This document shows, one piece after another, positions 12,257 through 20,724 of a stretch of 64,000 nt of DNA (its first letter is position 1; each line of letters starts with the position of its first letter). This DNA comes from Nonomuraea polychroma (GTDB lineage: Bacteria > Actinomycetota > Actinomycetes > Streptosporangiales > Streptosporangiaceae), in contig NZ_SAUN01000001.1 in the NCBI RefSeq assembly GCF_004011505.1, positions 9,947,501-10,011,500 of the forward strand, read 5' to 3'. The notes beneath the pieces were generated by a model. It saw only the letters and a program-made list of their open reading frames with translations, was not told where the DNA came from and made no database searches. Both the position numbers and the translations under genes were made by a program.

Positions 12257-12295
12257 GCAGACCCCCGATGTGGTGCGCGTACATCGGGGGTCTGC
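12257..12295 (-). terminator. 15-bp stem terminator with T-rich tail
   Basis: GCAGACCCCCGATGT (12257-12271) pairs perfectly with 12281-12295 over a 9-base loop. Read on the minus strand it is followed by TTTGT. It begins 12 bases after the stop codon of the large secreted protein and insulates it from the dnaK promoter. Confidence 0.88.
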
Positions 12296-12307
12296 GGGCG
12301 GGTTCGC

Positions 12308-15300
12308 TCAGCTGACGGGCGAGTTCATGTCGGTCTGGATCTCGGTGGTGGTCAGTGCGCGGTTGTAGATGCGGACTTCGTCGATGAGGCCGGTGAAGTA
12401 TTCGCCCCAGATGCTGTTGCCGCCGATGCGGAGGGCGCCGTTGTCGGTGCGGATGGGTCCGCCTGCGGTGCGTTGGCTGACTTGGGTGCCGTTGACGTGG
12501 AGGCGGAGTGTGGTGCCGTCGTAGGTGGCGGCGAGGTGGCTCCAGGTGTTGAGGGGGAGTGAGGCGGTGCCGCCGATGTCGGCTTCGCCGGCGGTGTGGA
12601 TGACGGTGTGGGGTCGGTCGGTGTCGCTGCCGGCGGACAGGACGTAGGCGAGGCCGCCCGTGTGTTGTTTCATGATGACGGTGCGCCAGCTGTCGACGGT
12701 GGTGGGTCTGACCCAGGCTTCGAGGGTCATGCCGGTGGTCAGGCGCAGGCTGGGTGCGTCGTTGACGGTGACCCAGCTGGAGGAGCCGTTGAAGGCCAGG
12801 GCGGAGCCGTGTCGTCCGCTCGCCGACCACGAGGTGTTGGTCAGGGTGCCGGTGTTGCCGGTGGCGGAGAGGTCCGCGACGGTGGATCCGGTCCCCTCGT
12901 TCATGCCGTACGCGGCCACCAGGCCCGGATTGGCCGGCGGCGCGGTGACGGCGGCGGACACCTCGGCCGACGAGGGGCTGAGGTTGCTGGCGGCGTCGAA
13001 CGCGCGGACCCGGTAGTAATAGGTCCCCGCGGCGAGCCCCGCGTCGGTGAACGTGGTGGTCTGCGAGGAGCCGACCTGGTTCGCTCCCGACGGCGTGAAT
13101 CCCGGCGTCGTCGACCGGTGCACCGTGTAGCCCTCCACGCCCACGTTGTCCGTCGAGGCACTCCAGGTGAGCTGCGCGTTGCCGGCGCCGCCGACCGCCG
13201 CGAGCGACCCGGGCGCGGTCGGCGCCTGGATGTCGGGCGGCGGTTCCTCGCCGATCGGGGTGTTCATGTCGGTGTGGATCTGGAGGGCGGTGAGTGCGCG
13301 GTTGTAGATGCGGACTTCGTCGATGAGGCCGGTGAAGTATTCGCCCCAGATGCTGTTGCCGCCGATGCGGAGGGCGCCGTTGTCGGTGCGGATGGGTCCG
13401 CCTGCGGTGCGTTGGCTGACTTGGGTGCCGTTGACGTGGAGGCGGAGTGTGGTGCCGTCGTAGGTGGCGGCGAGGTGGCTCCAGGTGTTGAGGGGGAGTG
13501 AGGCGGTGCCGCCGATGTCGGCTTCGCCGGCGGTGTGGATGACGGTGTGGGGTCGGTCGGTGTCGCTGCCGGCGGACAGGACGTAGGCGAGGCCGCCCGT
13601 GTGTTGTTTCATGATGACGGTGCGCCAGCTGTCGACGGTGGTGGGTCTGACCCAGGCTTCGAGGGTCATGCCGGTGGTCAGGCGCAGGCTGGGTGCGTCG
13701 TTGACGGTGACCCAGCTGGAGAAGCCGTTGAAGGACAAGGCCTTGCCGTACTTGCCGGACGCCGACCATGTGGTGGCCGTGGTCGTGCCGGGGTTGCCGT
13801 AGAGAGAGGCGTCGCCGACGGCGGTGCCCGCGCCCTCGTTCATGCCGTAGGCGGCCACCAGTCCGGCCGGGGTCTGCGCGGGCTTGTACGTCGCCGTGTA
13901 CGTGGTCGCGCTCGCCGGCGCCGCGAAGTTGTGCGTTGCCGCGCCGCCGTCGGACCAGGCGTCGAACACGTAGTCGCTCTGGGGCGAGGGCGCCGTGATC
14001 GAGTTGCTGGAGTTGACGATCACCGTCCGGGTGAAGGGCGTGACCGTCTGCTCCTGGTTGAAGCCGAGCTGGAGGCCCGGCGGATTCGTCTGGAAGGTCA
14101 CGTTCACGGTCTTCGGCTGCAACAGCACGCTCTTGGTGTCGGTCAGCCCGTGCTCGTCCGTGACGATCAGCCGTAATTCCAGATGCGACGGGTGCTCGTG
14201 GTCGGGCGCCTGGAAGGAGCCGGACGCGCCGGTGTACCTGGTGATCTCGTGCTCGTGGCAGGCGCCGGGGCAGTGGTGCATGATCAGGGCCCAGGTCATG
14301 CGGGATCCGGGGATGGCCCCTTCCTCCGGGTCCGTGCCCGTGCCGGAGAAGCCGATCGTGTCGCCGACTGCCCACGTCGTGGCGGACGACGGGCTGGAGA
14401 TCGCCGCGGTGGGGGCGCTGTTGCCCACGTTGACGGTGACCGTGGCGTCGCCCTGGCCGCCCTGGTTGTCTCGCACCCGCAGCCTGACCACATAGGAGCC
14501 GATCTCCGTGTACGTGCGCGACGGCGTGGCCGAGGTCGAGTCGTCGAGCTCCCCGTCGCCGTCGAGGTCCCAGGCGTAGGTCAGCGGATCGCCGTCGGCG
14601 TCGCTCGACCCGGTGCCGGAGAAGGCGACGGTCAGCGGGGCGTGGCCGGAGGTCGGGGTGGCGCTGATCACCGCCGTGGGCGGGGAGTTGTCGTAGATGT
14701 AGCGGACGATCGCGCCGTTGTCGAAGTCGACGGCGAACAGGTCGCCGTTCGGGCCGGTCTCCAGCTCGACGGTGCCGATGCCGGTGTCGAACGAGGAGAC
14801 CGTGGCAGGGTCGGGCAGGCCGTTGGTCCCCTTGGACATCACCCAGACGCAGCGCCGGCTGTAGTCGGAGAAGAACAGGGCCCCGTCGTAGGCGTCGGGG
14901 TACGGCCCGCCGTTGTAGAAGGCCACGCCGCTGGAGGAGGACTGGCTGCCCGGCGCGCAGGGGTCGCCGGTGTAGAGGCGCTGGTCGTGGTTCCAGCTGA
15001 AGTACGGCTGCTGGTGCGCGGACGGGCCGGCGGCGTAAAGGTTCTCGCAGAGCGTCAGGTTGAGCGCGTCGTAGCCGTCCTCCAGCCCCGGGCCCTCGTA
15101 GCAGGGCCAGCCGAAGTTGGCCACGCCGCCGGTCGGGTTCGCGATCCTGTTGAGCTCCTCGTACGCCCCCCAGCCGACCTCGCCGGACCAGATCTCGTCG
15201 GTGCCGGGACGGTGGGTGATCCGGAACGGGTTGCGCAGGCCATAGGCGACGACCCTGGCCGTGTTCGGGTCGGAGCTACCGGCGTTCGGGTTGCCGGGGG

Positions 15301-16117
15301 CGGCAGCCCCGGTGTCCGGATTTATCCGGATGATGGTGCCGTCGAGCCCGGTCGGGTCGCCGTTCGTCCGCAGGTCCTGGGAACGCAGCGTGCCGCCCTC
15401 CGCACTGGGCGGGGTGAGCGCGGTGCCCACCGCGCCGGGCGGGTCGCCGCACGGGTTGTCCGGCACGATGTCGGAACTGGTGAGGTTGTCCTGGCCGTAG
15501 TCGGGGAACTCGAAGCTGGCGCCGTCACCGGCCGAGGCGTACAGCATGCCGTCGCGGCCGAACTGCAGGTCGCCGATGGAATGGCTGGGGTACTGCTGGC
15601 ACCAGTCGGTGATCAACGGGGTCTCCGCCCCGGAGGGCGAGATGACGGACAGGCGGCCGGTGATGCGGCAGCCGTCCCCGGTCGGTCCGGGAGGAGAGGG
15701 GCACTCGTCGTAGTCCTCGTTCGCCTGGCCCCAGCGTGGCGCGGTGCCGCCGGGTTCGGCGTCGTACGAATAGAGCACGTAGACGCGCGGGTCGGCGGGG
15801 AAGTTCGGGTGCAGCGCCATGCCCAGCAGGCCGCGGTCCCAGAAGTCGTGCACCTTGGTACGCAGGTCGGCGTACAGGGTGGGCGTGGTGTCGGAGAGCG
15901 AGTCGAAGACCTTGATGTAGCCGCCCTTCTCGGCCACGAAGACCCGGCCGTCGGCGGCGAACTCGATATTGGTCGGGCTGATCAGCCCGCTGAAGATGGT
16001 CTGCTTGTGGAAGCGTTGCGGCAGCGCCGCCGCCGGCGACGACAGCGCGGTCAAGCCGGCGAGAAGCAGGGCAGCGGAAACCAGGCAGCGTAAGAGCCGT
16101 CTCACGGATCCCCCCAT
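12308..16117 (-). CDS. Large secreted protein: glucose/sorbosone-dehydrogenase propeller, PKD, two LamG and one Fn3 domain
   Basis: About 1269 residues. A signal peptide (VRRLLRCLVSAALLLAGLTALSS region, cleavage near PAAA) precedes a GSDH/PQQ-type six-bladed propeller (about 35-465; DGRVFVAEKGG, LLGMALHPNF, GLRNPFRI motifs). A PKD domain follows (about 465-545), then an Ig-like/PKD-like segment, a LamG/concanavalin-type domain (750-945), a fibronectin III domain (965-1055) and a second LamG domain (1065-1269). It is probably an exported carbohydrate-binding oxidoreductase or adhesin; enzymatic activity is not proven by the sequence. The two LamG domains contain a 429-bp exact duplication. The start could be ATG 16117 or GTG 16105; the latter has GGGGGGA upstream. 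Confidence 0.85.
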   Translation of the reverse strand: MGGSVRRLLRCLVSAALLLAGLTALSSPAAALPQRFHKQTIFSGLISPTNIEFAADGRVFVAEKGGYIKVFDSLSDTTPTLYADLRTKVHDFWDRGLLGMALHPNFPADPRVYVLYSYDAEPGGTAPRWGQANEDYDECPSPPGPTGDGCRITGRLSVISPSGAETPLITDWCQQYPSHSIGDLQFGRDGMLYASAGDGASFEFPDYGQDNLTSSDIVPDNPCGDPPGAVGTALTPPSAEGGTLRSQDLRTNGDPTGLDGTIIRINPDTGAAAPGNPNAGSSDPNTARVVAYGLRNPFRITHRPGTDEIWSGEVGWGAYEELNRIANPTGGVANFGWPCYEGPGLEDGYDALNLTLCENLYAAGPSAHQQPYFSWNHDQRLYTGDPCAPGSQSSSSGVAFYNGGPYPDAYDGALFFSDYSRRCVWVMSKGTNGLPDPATVSSFDTGIGTVELETGPNGDLFAVDFDNGAIVRYIYDNSPPTAVISATPTSGHAPLTVAFSGTGSSDADGDPLTYAWDLDGDGELDDSTSATPSRTYTEIGSYVVRLRVRDNQGGQGDATVTVNVGNSAPTAAISSPSSATTWAVGDTIGFSGTGTDPEEGAIPGSRMTWALIMHHCPGACHEHEITRYTGASGSFQAPDHEHPSHLELRLIVTDEHGLTDTKSVLLQPKTVNVTFQTNPPGLQLGFNQEQTVTPFTRTVIVNSSNSITAPSPQSDYVFDAWSDGGAATHNFAAPASATTYTATYKPAQTPAGLVAAYGMNEGAGTAVGDASLYGNPGTTTATTWSASGKYGKALSFNGFSSWVTVNDAPSLRLTTGMTLEAWVRPTTVDSWRTVIMKQHTGGLAYVLSAGSDTDRPHTVIHTAGEADIGGTASLPLNTWSHLAATYDGTTLRLHVNGTQVSQRTAGGPIRTDNGALRIGGNSIWGEYFTGLIDEVRIYNRALTALQIHTDMNTPIGEEPPPDIQAPTAPGSLAAVGGAGNAQLTWSASTDNVGVEGYTVHRSTTPGFTPSGANQVGSSQTTTFTDAGLAAGTYYYRVRAFDAASNLSPSSAEVSAAVTAPPANPGLVAAYGMNEGTGSTVADLSATGNTGTLTNTSWSASGRHGSALAFNGSSSWVTVNDAPSLRLTTGMTLEAWVRPTTVDSWRTVIMKQHTGGLAYVLSAGSDTDRPHTVIHTAGEADIGGTASLPLNTWSHLAATYDGTTLRLHVNGTQVSQRTAGGPIRTDNGALRIGGNSIWGEYFTGLIDEVRIYNRALTTTEIQTDMNSPVS
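12354..12782 (-). repeat. Direct repeat copy A inside LamG domain 2
   Basis: I compared this block with 13293-13721 base by base and saw no difference over 429 bp. The spacing is 939 bp (313 codons), so the reading frame is kept. It encodes the core of a LamG domain. Confidence 0.92.
13293..13721 (-). repeat. Direct repeat copy B inside LamG domain 1
   Basis: Partner of 12354-12782, identical over 429 bp. Outside the block the two LamG domains diverge quickly at both ends (for example ITTTEIQ versus ALQIHTD near the C-terminal edge), indicating recent duplication or gene conversion limited to the core. Confidence 0.92.
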
Positions 16118-16242
16118 TGGAGCGTGACATAACCGCCGGCGCCCCGTCGCCCGCGCGTACTGATCGATGTATTGCAACAAATCGATCAGTTGTCACTGGG
16201 GTTGTCCGTAAATGGACATGTCACAGTTTGACGAGCTATGCC

Positions 16243-16704
16243 TCAGGCTTTGGCACCGTCCACGATCTTGCGCTTGCCGAGCGCCTTCTTCAGCGTCACC
16301 GTCGTGGTCTTCTCCACCGCGATCATGATGCAGGACACGTTCCTGGCCTTGGGCGCGGTGCCCTCGTACAGGGTGATCGTGACCTTCTTGCCGGTCTCCT
16401 TGACCTTGACCTTGTGCAGCACGGTGCAGGGGGCGACGCCGGACGACCAGATGAGCTGGATCTTCTTGCCCTTGGCGACCGGCTTGGCCTTGGTCCATCG
16501 GACCTTGTGGACGTTGATGGCGTTGCCTGTCGGCTTGACCGGCTCCGGCCCCTTCGTAGGGGCGGTGGTGACCGGGCTCACGGCGACCGGCGCGTCCGGT
16601 GTGGAGGACGCGGCCTGCTTCGCGGACGGCGCTGCGGCACAACTCGTCGCGAGCACCACGGATCCGGCCAGAAGAGTCGCTTTCGTCATTGTCCGCATAC
16701 TCAT
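16243..16704 (-). CDS. Small lipoprotein, unknown function
   Basis: The 153-residue protein has a lipobox (VVLATSC, Cys at position 22) after a short positively charged N-terminus, then a Thr/Pro/Ala-rich linker of about 40 residues and a basic beta-rich domain with two Cys (APCTVLHK and VSCIMIAVEK) likely to form a disulfide. It should be anchored to the outer face of the membrane. Three in-frame ATGs (16704, 16698, 16689) are possible starts; none has a strong ribosome site. No known domain is recognised. Confidence 0.72.
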   Translation of the reverse strand: MSMRTMTKATLLAGSVVLATSCAAAPSAKQAASSTPDAPVAVSPVTTAPTKGPEPVKPTGNAINVHKVRWTKAKPVAKGKKIQLIWSSGVAPCTVLHKVKVKETGKKVTITLYEGTAPKARNVSCIMIAVEKTTTVTLKKALGKRKIVDGAKA

Positions 16705-16747
16705 GTGACGGATACGGCCCGTCCCCGGTTCAGCGTCATACCGGAGT

Positions 16748-16753
16748 TAGTGT
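16748..16753 (+). promoter_or_regulatory. -10 element of leaderless proline dehydrogenase gene
   Basis: TAGTGT ends seven bases before the GTG at 16761. The spacing fits a leaderless transcript and favours that start over the in-frame GTG at 16752. Confidence 0.45.
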
Positions 16754-16760
16754 GGGTCCC

Positions 16761-17642
16761 GTGCTCCGTCAGGCCCTGCTCGCCGTCTCCAAGAGCGAAC
16801 GCGCCGAGCGCGTGATCTCCACCTTGCCGCTGACCAGGGACGTGGTCAGGCGCTACGTCGCCGACGACGTCGGCGCCGTGATCGACGAGCTGACCCGCAG
16901 AGGGCTGCTCGTCACCGTCGACCACCTCGGTGAGGAGGTGACGGACCCGGCGCAGGCCGCGAACACCGTCAGGGAATACCTGTCACTGCTCGACCTGCTG
17001 CCCGCGGGCGCCGACGTGTCGGTCAAGCTCACCGCGCTCGGGCTGCGGCTGTCGGAGCAGCTCGCGCTCGACCACGCCGCCGCCATCTGCCGGGCCGCCG
17101 CGGACAAGAACGTCACGGTGACGTTCGACGCCGAGGAGCACGACACGATCCCGGGACTGCACTCCGTACACGCCGCGCTGCGCAGGGAACACCCGGACGT
17201 GGGCGTGGTGGTGCAGGCGTACCTGCCGGAGTCGCTGGAACGCTGTGAGAAGCTCGGCGGCGCCCGCGTACGCCTGTGCAAGGGCGCCTACACCGCTCCC
17301 GGCGCCTACACCAAGGACGCCGACATCGACCGCTCGTTCGTGCGCTGCCTGAAGGTCCTGATGGCCGGCACCGGTTATCCCATGGTCGCCACGCACGACC
17401 CCAGGCTGGTGCGCATCGCCTCCACGCTCGCCGTGCTCTCCGGGCGGGACGTGACAGGCTTCGAATACCAGATGTTGTACGGCGTCCGCCCCGACGAGCA
17501 GGCCCGCCTCGCCGGCCTGGGCGCCCAGATGCGCGTCTACGTCCCGTACGGCGCCGACTGGTACGCCTACCTCATGCGCCGCCTCGCCGAGCGGCCCCGC
17601 AACCTGACCTTCTTCCTCAGATCACTGCTGTCCCGCCGCTGA
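16761..17642 (+). CDS. Proline dehydrogenase
   Basis: The roughly 293-residue protein is a monofunctional FAD-dependent proline dehydrogenase (first step of proline to glutamate oxidation). The TIM-barrel motifs are present: SVKLTALGL, TFDAEEHD, VVQAYLP, RLCKGAY, ATHDPRL and GFEYQMLYGVR near the C-terminus, which contact FAD and proline. Electrons pass to the membrane quinone pool. GTG 16752 is an alternative start with GGAG five bases upstream. The pyrroline-5-carboxylate dehydrogenase partner is not next to it; instead proC follows, so degradative and biosynthetic proline genes sit side by side. Confidence 0.93.
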   Translation: MLRQALLAVSKSERAERVISTLPLTRDVVRRYVADDVGAVIDELTRRGLLVTVDHLGEEVTDPAQAANTVREYLSLLDLLPAGADVSVKLTALGLRLSEQLALDHAAAICRAAADKNVTVTFDAEEHDTIPGLHSVHAALRREHPDVGVVVQAYLPESLERCEKLGGARVRLCKGAYTAPGAYTKDADIDRSFVRCLKVLMAGTGYPMVATHDPRLVRIASTLAVLSGRDVTGFEYQMLYGVRPDEQARLAGLGAQMRVYVPYGADWYAYLMRRLAERPRNLTFFLRSLLSRR

Positions 17643-17815
17643 CCCACGGCCAGGACCGGCGGCCGCGTCCGTCCACCCCGCCTGCACCCGGTCCCGCCGG
17701 AGGGCGGCACCCGGCACCGGCCCGGGCCGGCGGCACGTTGGGCGGCGCTCCCGAGCCCGGTCGAAGGGACGGCCACCTGGCACCCGCCCGCGACCGAACA
17801 CCGGTGGGGTGTTAG

Positions 17816-17821
17816 TAGGCT
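17816..17821 (+). promoter_or_regulatory. -10 element of leaderless proC
   Basis: TAGGCT ends six bases before GTG 17828; no ribosome site is present. Confidence 0.5.
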
Positions 17822-17827
17822 GCGAGC

Positions 17828-18622
17828 GTGATTGCGATTCTGGGCACGGGCAAGATGGGCGAGGCTCTGCTGTCCGGTCTGCTGCGGGCCGGATTCAAGC
17901 CGGGCGACATCATGGCCACCACCCGCCGACCCGAGCGGGCGCAGGCGCTGCGCGAGACCTACGGCGTGCGCACCGTCTCCAACTCCGAGGCGGCCAAGGC
18001 GGCCGACACGCTGATCCTGGCCGTCAAGCCGCAGGACATGGCCACGCTCCTGGCGGAGATCGCCCCCTACGTCCCCGCCGACCGCCTGGTGATCAGCGCG
18101 GCGGCCGGCATCACGACGTCGTTCGTCGAGCAGCGGCTCGGCGTGGACGTGCCCGTGGTGAGGGTGATGTCCAACACGCCCATCAGGTTCGACGAGGCGA
18201 TGAGCGTGATCTCGGCGGGCGCGCACGCGGGGGAGGAGCACCTGAAGCTGACGGAAAACCTGCTCAAGCCCGTCGGCAAGGTGCTGCGCATCCCGGAGTC
18301 CCAGCAGGACGCCGCCACGGCGCTGTCGGGCAGCGGCCCCGCCTACTTCTTCTACCTGGTGGAGGCCATGGTGGACGCGGGCATCCTGCTCGGCATGCCG
18401 AGGGCCGCCGCGCTCGACATGGTCACCCAGTCCATCGTCGGCGCGGCCGTCATGCTGCGGGACTCGGGCGAGCACCCGGTCATCCTGCGGGAGGCCGTCA
18501 CCTCGCCGGGCGGCACGACGATCGCGGCGATCGCCGAGCTGGAGCGGCACAGCGTGCGTGCGGCGTTCCTGGCCGCCATCGAGGCCGCCCGCGACCGCGG
18601 CCGCCAGCTCGCCTCCGGCTGA
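17828..18622 (+). CDS. proC: Pyrroline-5-carboxylate reductase
   Basis: The 264-residue protein starts with the dinucleotide fold IAILGTGKMGEALLSGLL and carries the C-terminal dimerisation/active-site signature ALSGSGPAYFFYLVEAM and SPGGTTIAAI. It makes proline from pyrroline-5-carboxylate with NAD(P)H. The 185-bp gap after the proline dehydrogenase gene and a -10 of its own indicate separate transcription. In Mycobacterium tuberculosis proC (Rv0500) sits next to the excisionase-like regulator and bS22; here roughly 9 kb of transporter and other genes lie between them. Confidence 0.96.
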   Translation: MIAILGTGKMGEALLSGLLRAGFKPGDIMATTRRPERAQALRETYGVRTVSNSEAAKAADTLILAVKPQDMATLLAEIAPYVPADRLVISAAAGITTSFVEQRLGVDVPVVRVMSNTPIRFDEAMSVISAGAHAGEEHLKLTENLLKPVGKVLRIPESQQDAATALSGSGPAYFFYLVEAMVDAGILLGMPRAAALDMVTQSIVGAAVMLRDSGEHPVILREAVTSPGGTTIAAIAELERHSVRAAFLAAIEAARDRGRQLASG

Positions 18623-18682
18623 GCCCAAGAGCTCGGAGTTCGCTGAGAGCCGGTCGGCGGCCCGACGGCACCGGCTCATACG

Positions 18683-20044
18683 ATGTCTCGGGTGACGTTA
18701 CGTCGCGGCATCGCGCCGCTGCTCGTCCTCTTAGCACTGACCGGCTGCACTTCCGAGGAGCCGTCGAGCGTCCAGCTCGGCGACGTCAGGCGGGCCCCGG
18801 TCACCGAGGTCGTCGAGGCTCCCGCCACGGTGGGCGCGCGGGCCTCGGCCACGCTGCGCTCCCCCGCCCAGGGCACGGTCGCCAAGCTGTACGTCCGCGA
18901 GGGCGACCGCGTCCGCAAGGGCGACATCCTGGCCAAGATCCGTTCGCCTCAGGCCCAGAGCCAGCTCGAACAGGCCCGCCAGGCCTCCAAGATGGCCTCC
19001 CCGGCCGGGGTCGCCATGCCGAGCGTGCGCCTGCCGTCGTTCGACACCAGGGCCTTCGATCGCAAGGTGGCCGCGCACTTCGCCAAGGCACGCAAAGAGG
19101 CGAAGAAGGTGGAGGACGCCAGGGTGCGCGAACAACTGCTCGAGGCCATCGAGCTGGCCCAGCAGCAGCACAAGGCGCAGACCAAGGCCCTGGGCACGAT
19201 CACCGCCCAGCTCAACCGCTCGATCAACGGCGTCCTGTCCGGCGTGACCAGCGGCCTGTCGAGCTCCATGGCCTCGCTCCAGGCCGCCTCGAAGTCCCAG
19301 GCCAAGGCCGCGGTCAAGGCGGCGGAGAGCACGGTCAAGTCGCTCACGATCAAGGCGCCGTTCGGCGGGGTCGTCACGCTGGGCCGCGTGTCCGGCGGTG
19401 GCGGAGGCGGCGGCGTCGAGGGCCTGCTCAGCCAGCTCCCCGGCGGAGGCGGGCAGCAGTTGCCGTCCCTGCCCTCGGGCGGCTCCTCGGGCGGGACTCC
19501 GGTGGCGACGGGGGTGCCGGTCTCGGCGGGCGACACGATCGTCACCGTCACCGACGTCTCCACGCTCCTGCTGGACGCCGACGTCGACGAGACGGACGTG
19601 CTGCTGGTGAAGAAGGGCGTGAAGGCCGCGGTGGAGCTGGACGCGGTCCCCGGGGCCACGTACACGGCCGTGGTCACCGGTATCGGCGTCACCCCCAAGG
19701 AAGGCACCACGGGCGGCGTCAGCTATCCCGTGCGGCTCACGCTCGGCGCCGGGGCGTTCGACGACGGCTCCGAAGCGCCCACCCCCAAACCGGGCATGAG
19801 CGCGGTGACGCGGCTGACCGTGCGCGAGTCGCCGTCCGCCGTCTCGGCGCCTGCCTCGGCCATCGTCTCCAGCGGGCGCGAGAGCGTCGTCTGGGTGGTC
19901 AGGAACGGCGCCGCCGAGCGGCGCGTGGTCAAGCTCGGCGCGCAGGGCGACGCGGTGGTCGAGGTGCTGAGCGGGCTGTCCGTGGGTGACCGGATCGTCG
20001 TCAAGGGGGCGGACTCCGTACGGCAAGGGCAGCGCCTGCCATGA
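18683..20044 (+). CDS. MacA/HlyD-like membrane-fusion lipoprotein
   Basis: The 453-residue protein has a lipobox (LLALTGC, Cys 22) and the adaptor layout: lipoyl-like half (ATLRSPAQGTVAKLYVREGDRVRKGDILAKI), a central coiled-coil hairpin (about 90-220), the second lipoyl half (SLTIKAPFGGVVTLG), then beta-barrel and membrane-proximal domains. A Gly/Pro/Ser-rich insertion (about residues 235-275) interrupts the second lipoyl half. It overlaps the next gene by ATGA and should pair with that ATPase and permease as a MacAB-type exporter for peptides, antibiotics or lipids. Confidence 0.87.
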   Translation: MSRVTLRRGIAPLLVLLALTGCTSEEPSSVQLGDVRRAPVTEVVEAPATVGARASATLRSPAQGTVAKLYVREGDRVRKGDILAKIRSPQAQSQLEQARQASKMASPAGVAMPSVRLPSFDTRAFDRKVAAHFAKARKEAKKVEDARVREQLLEAIELAQQQHKAQTKALGTITAQLNRSINGVLSGVTSGLSSSMASLQAASKSQAKAAVKAAESTVKSLTIKAPFGGVVTLGRVSGGGGGGGVEGLLSQLPGGGGQQLPSLPSGGSSGGTPVATGVPVSAGDTIVTVTDVSTLLLDADVDETDVLLVKKGVKAAVELDAVPGATYTAVVTGIGVTPKEGTTGGVSYPVRLTLGAGAFDDGSEAPTPKPGMSAVTRLTVRESPSAVSAPASAIVSSGRESVVWVVRNGAAERRVVKLGAQGDAVVEVLSGLSVGDRIVVKGADSVRQGQRLP

Positions 20045-20724
20045 CGCCGGCCATCGAGGCGGTGGACCTCACCAGGCGTTACCAGCTCGACGGTGTGGCC
20101 GTGGAGGCACTGCGCGGCGTCTCGCTGACGATCGTGCAGGGCGAGTTCGCCGCCATCCTGGGGCCGTCGGGCTCCGGCAAGTCCACGCTCATGCACCTGC
20201 TCGGCTGCCTCGACCGGCCCACCTCGGGGACGCTCAGGATCAACGGCGTGGAGATGTCGGGCTTGTCGGACACTGCCTTGGCGGACCTGCGCAACAAGAC
20301 GATCGGCTTCGTCTTCCAGTCCTTCCACCTCTTGGGCCGGACCACCGCGCTGGACAACGTGGCGTTGCCGCTGGTCTACCGGGGTGTCGGCAGGTCCGAA
20401 CGGCGAGCCAGGGCACGCGCGGCGCTGGAGTCGGTCGGGCTGGGGCACCGCATGGGTCACCGGCCGTCCCAGATGTCCGGTGGCGAGCAGCAGCGGGTCG
20501 CCATCGCCAGGGCGCTGGTCGGCGAGCCCAAGGTGCTGCTGGCGGACGAGCCCACCGGCAACCTCGACACCGCCAACGGCACCGAGGTGATGGGCATCCT
20601 CGACCGGCTCAACAGCGACAGGGGTGTGGCCGTGGTGCTGGTGACGCACGAGCCCGAGGTCGCCGCCCACGCCCGGCGGCAGATCCACGTACGGGATGGG
20701 CTGATCGAGAAGGACACCTCGTGA
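20041..20724 (+). CDS. MacB-type ABC transporter ATPase
   Basis: The 227-residue ATPase has Walker A GPSGSGKS, the signature SGGEQQRVAIARAL, Walker B VLLADEPTGNLD and the H-loop VTHEPE, all of LolD/MacB type. It begins in an ATGA overlap with the adaptor gene and ends in a GTGA overlap with the permease gene, so the three are translated as one unit. Confidence 0.93.
   Translation: MTPAIEAVDLTRRYQLDGVAVEALRGVSLTIVQGEFAAILGPSGSGKSTLMHLLGCLDRPTSGTLRINGVEMSGLSDTALADLRNKTIGFVFQSFHLLGRTTALDNVALPLVYRGVGRSERRARARAALESVGLGHRMGHRPSQMSGGEQQRVAIARALVGEPKVLLADEPTGNLDTANGTEVMGILDRLNSDRGVAVVLVTHEPEVAAHARRQIHVRDGLIEKDTS

Noticed and set aside
12354..13721. Mobile element or integron-like duplication
   Set aside because: No transposase, terminal inverted repeats or target duplication; both copies are inside one reading frame and encode a known domain type.
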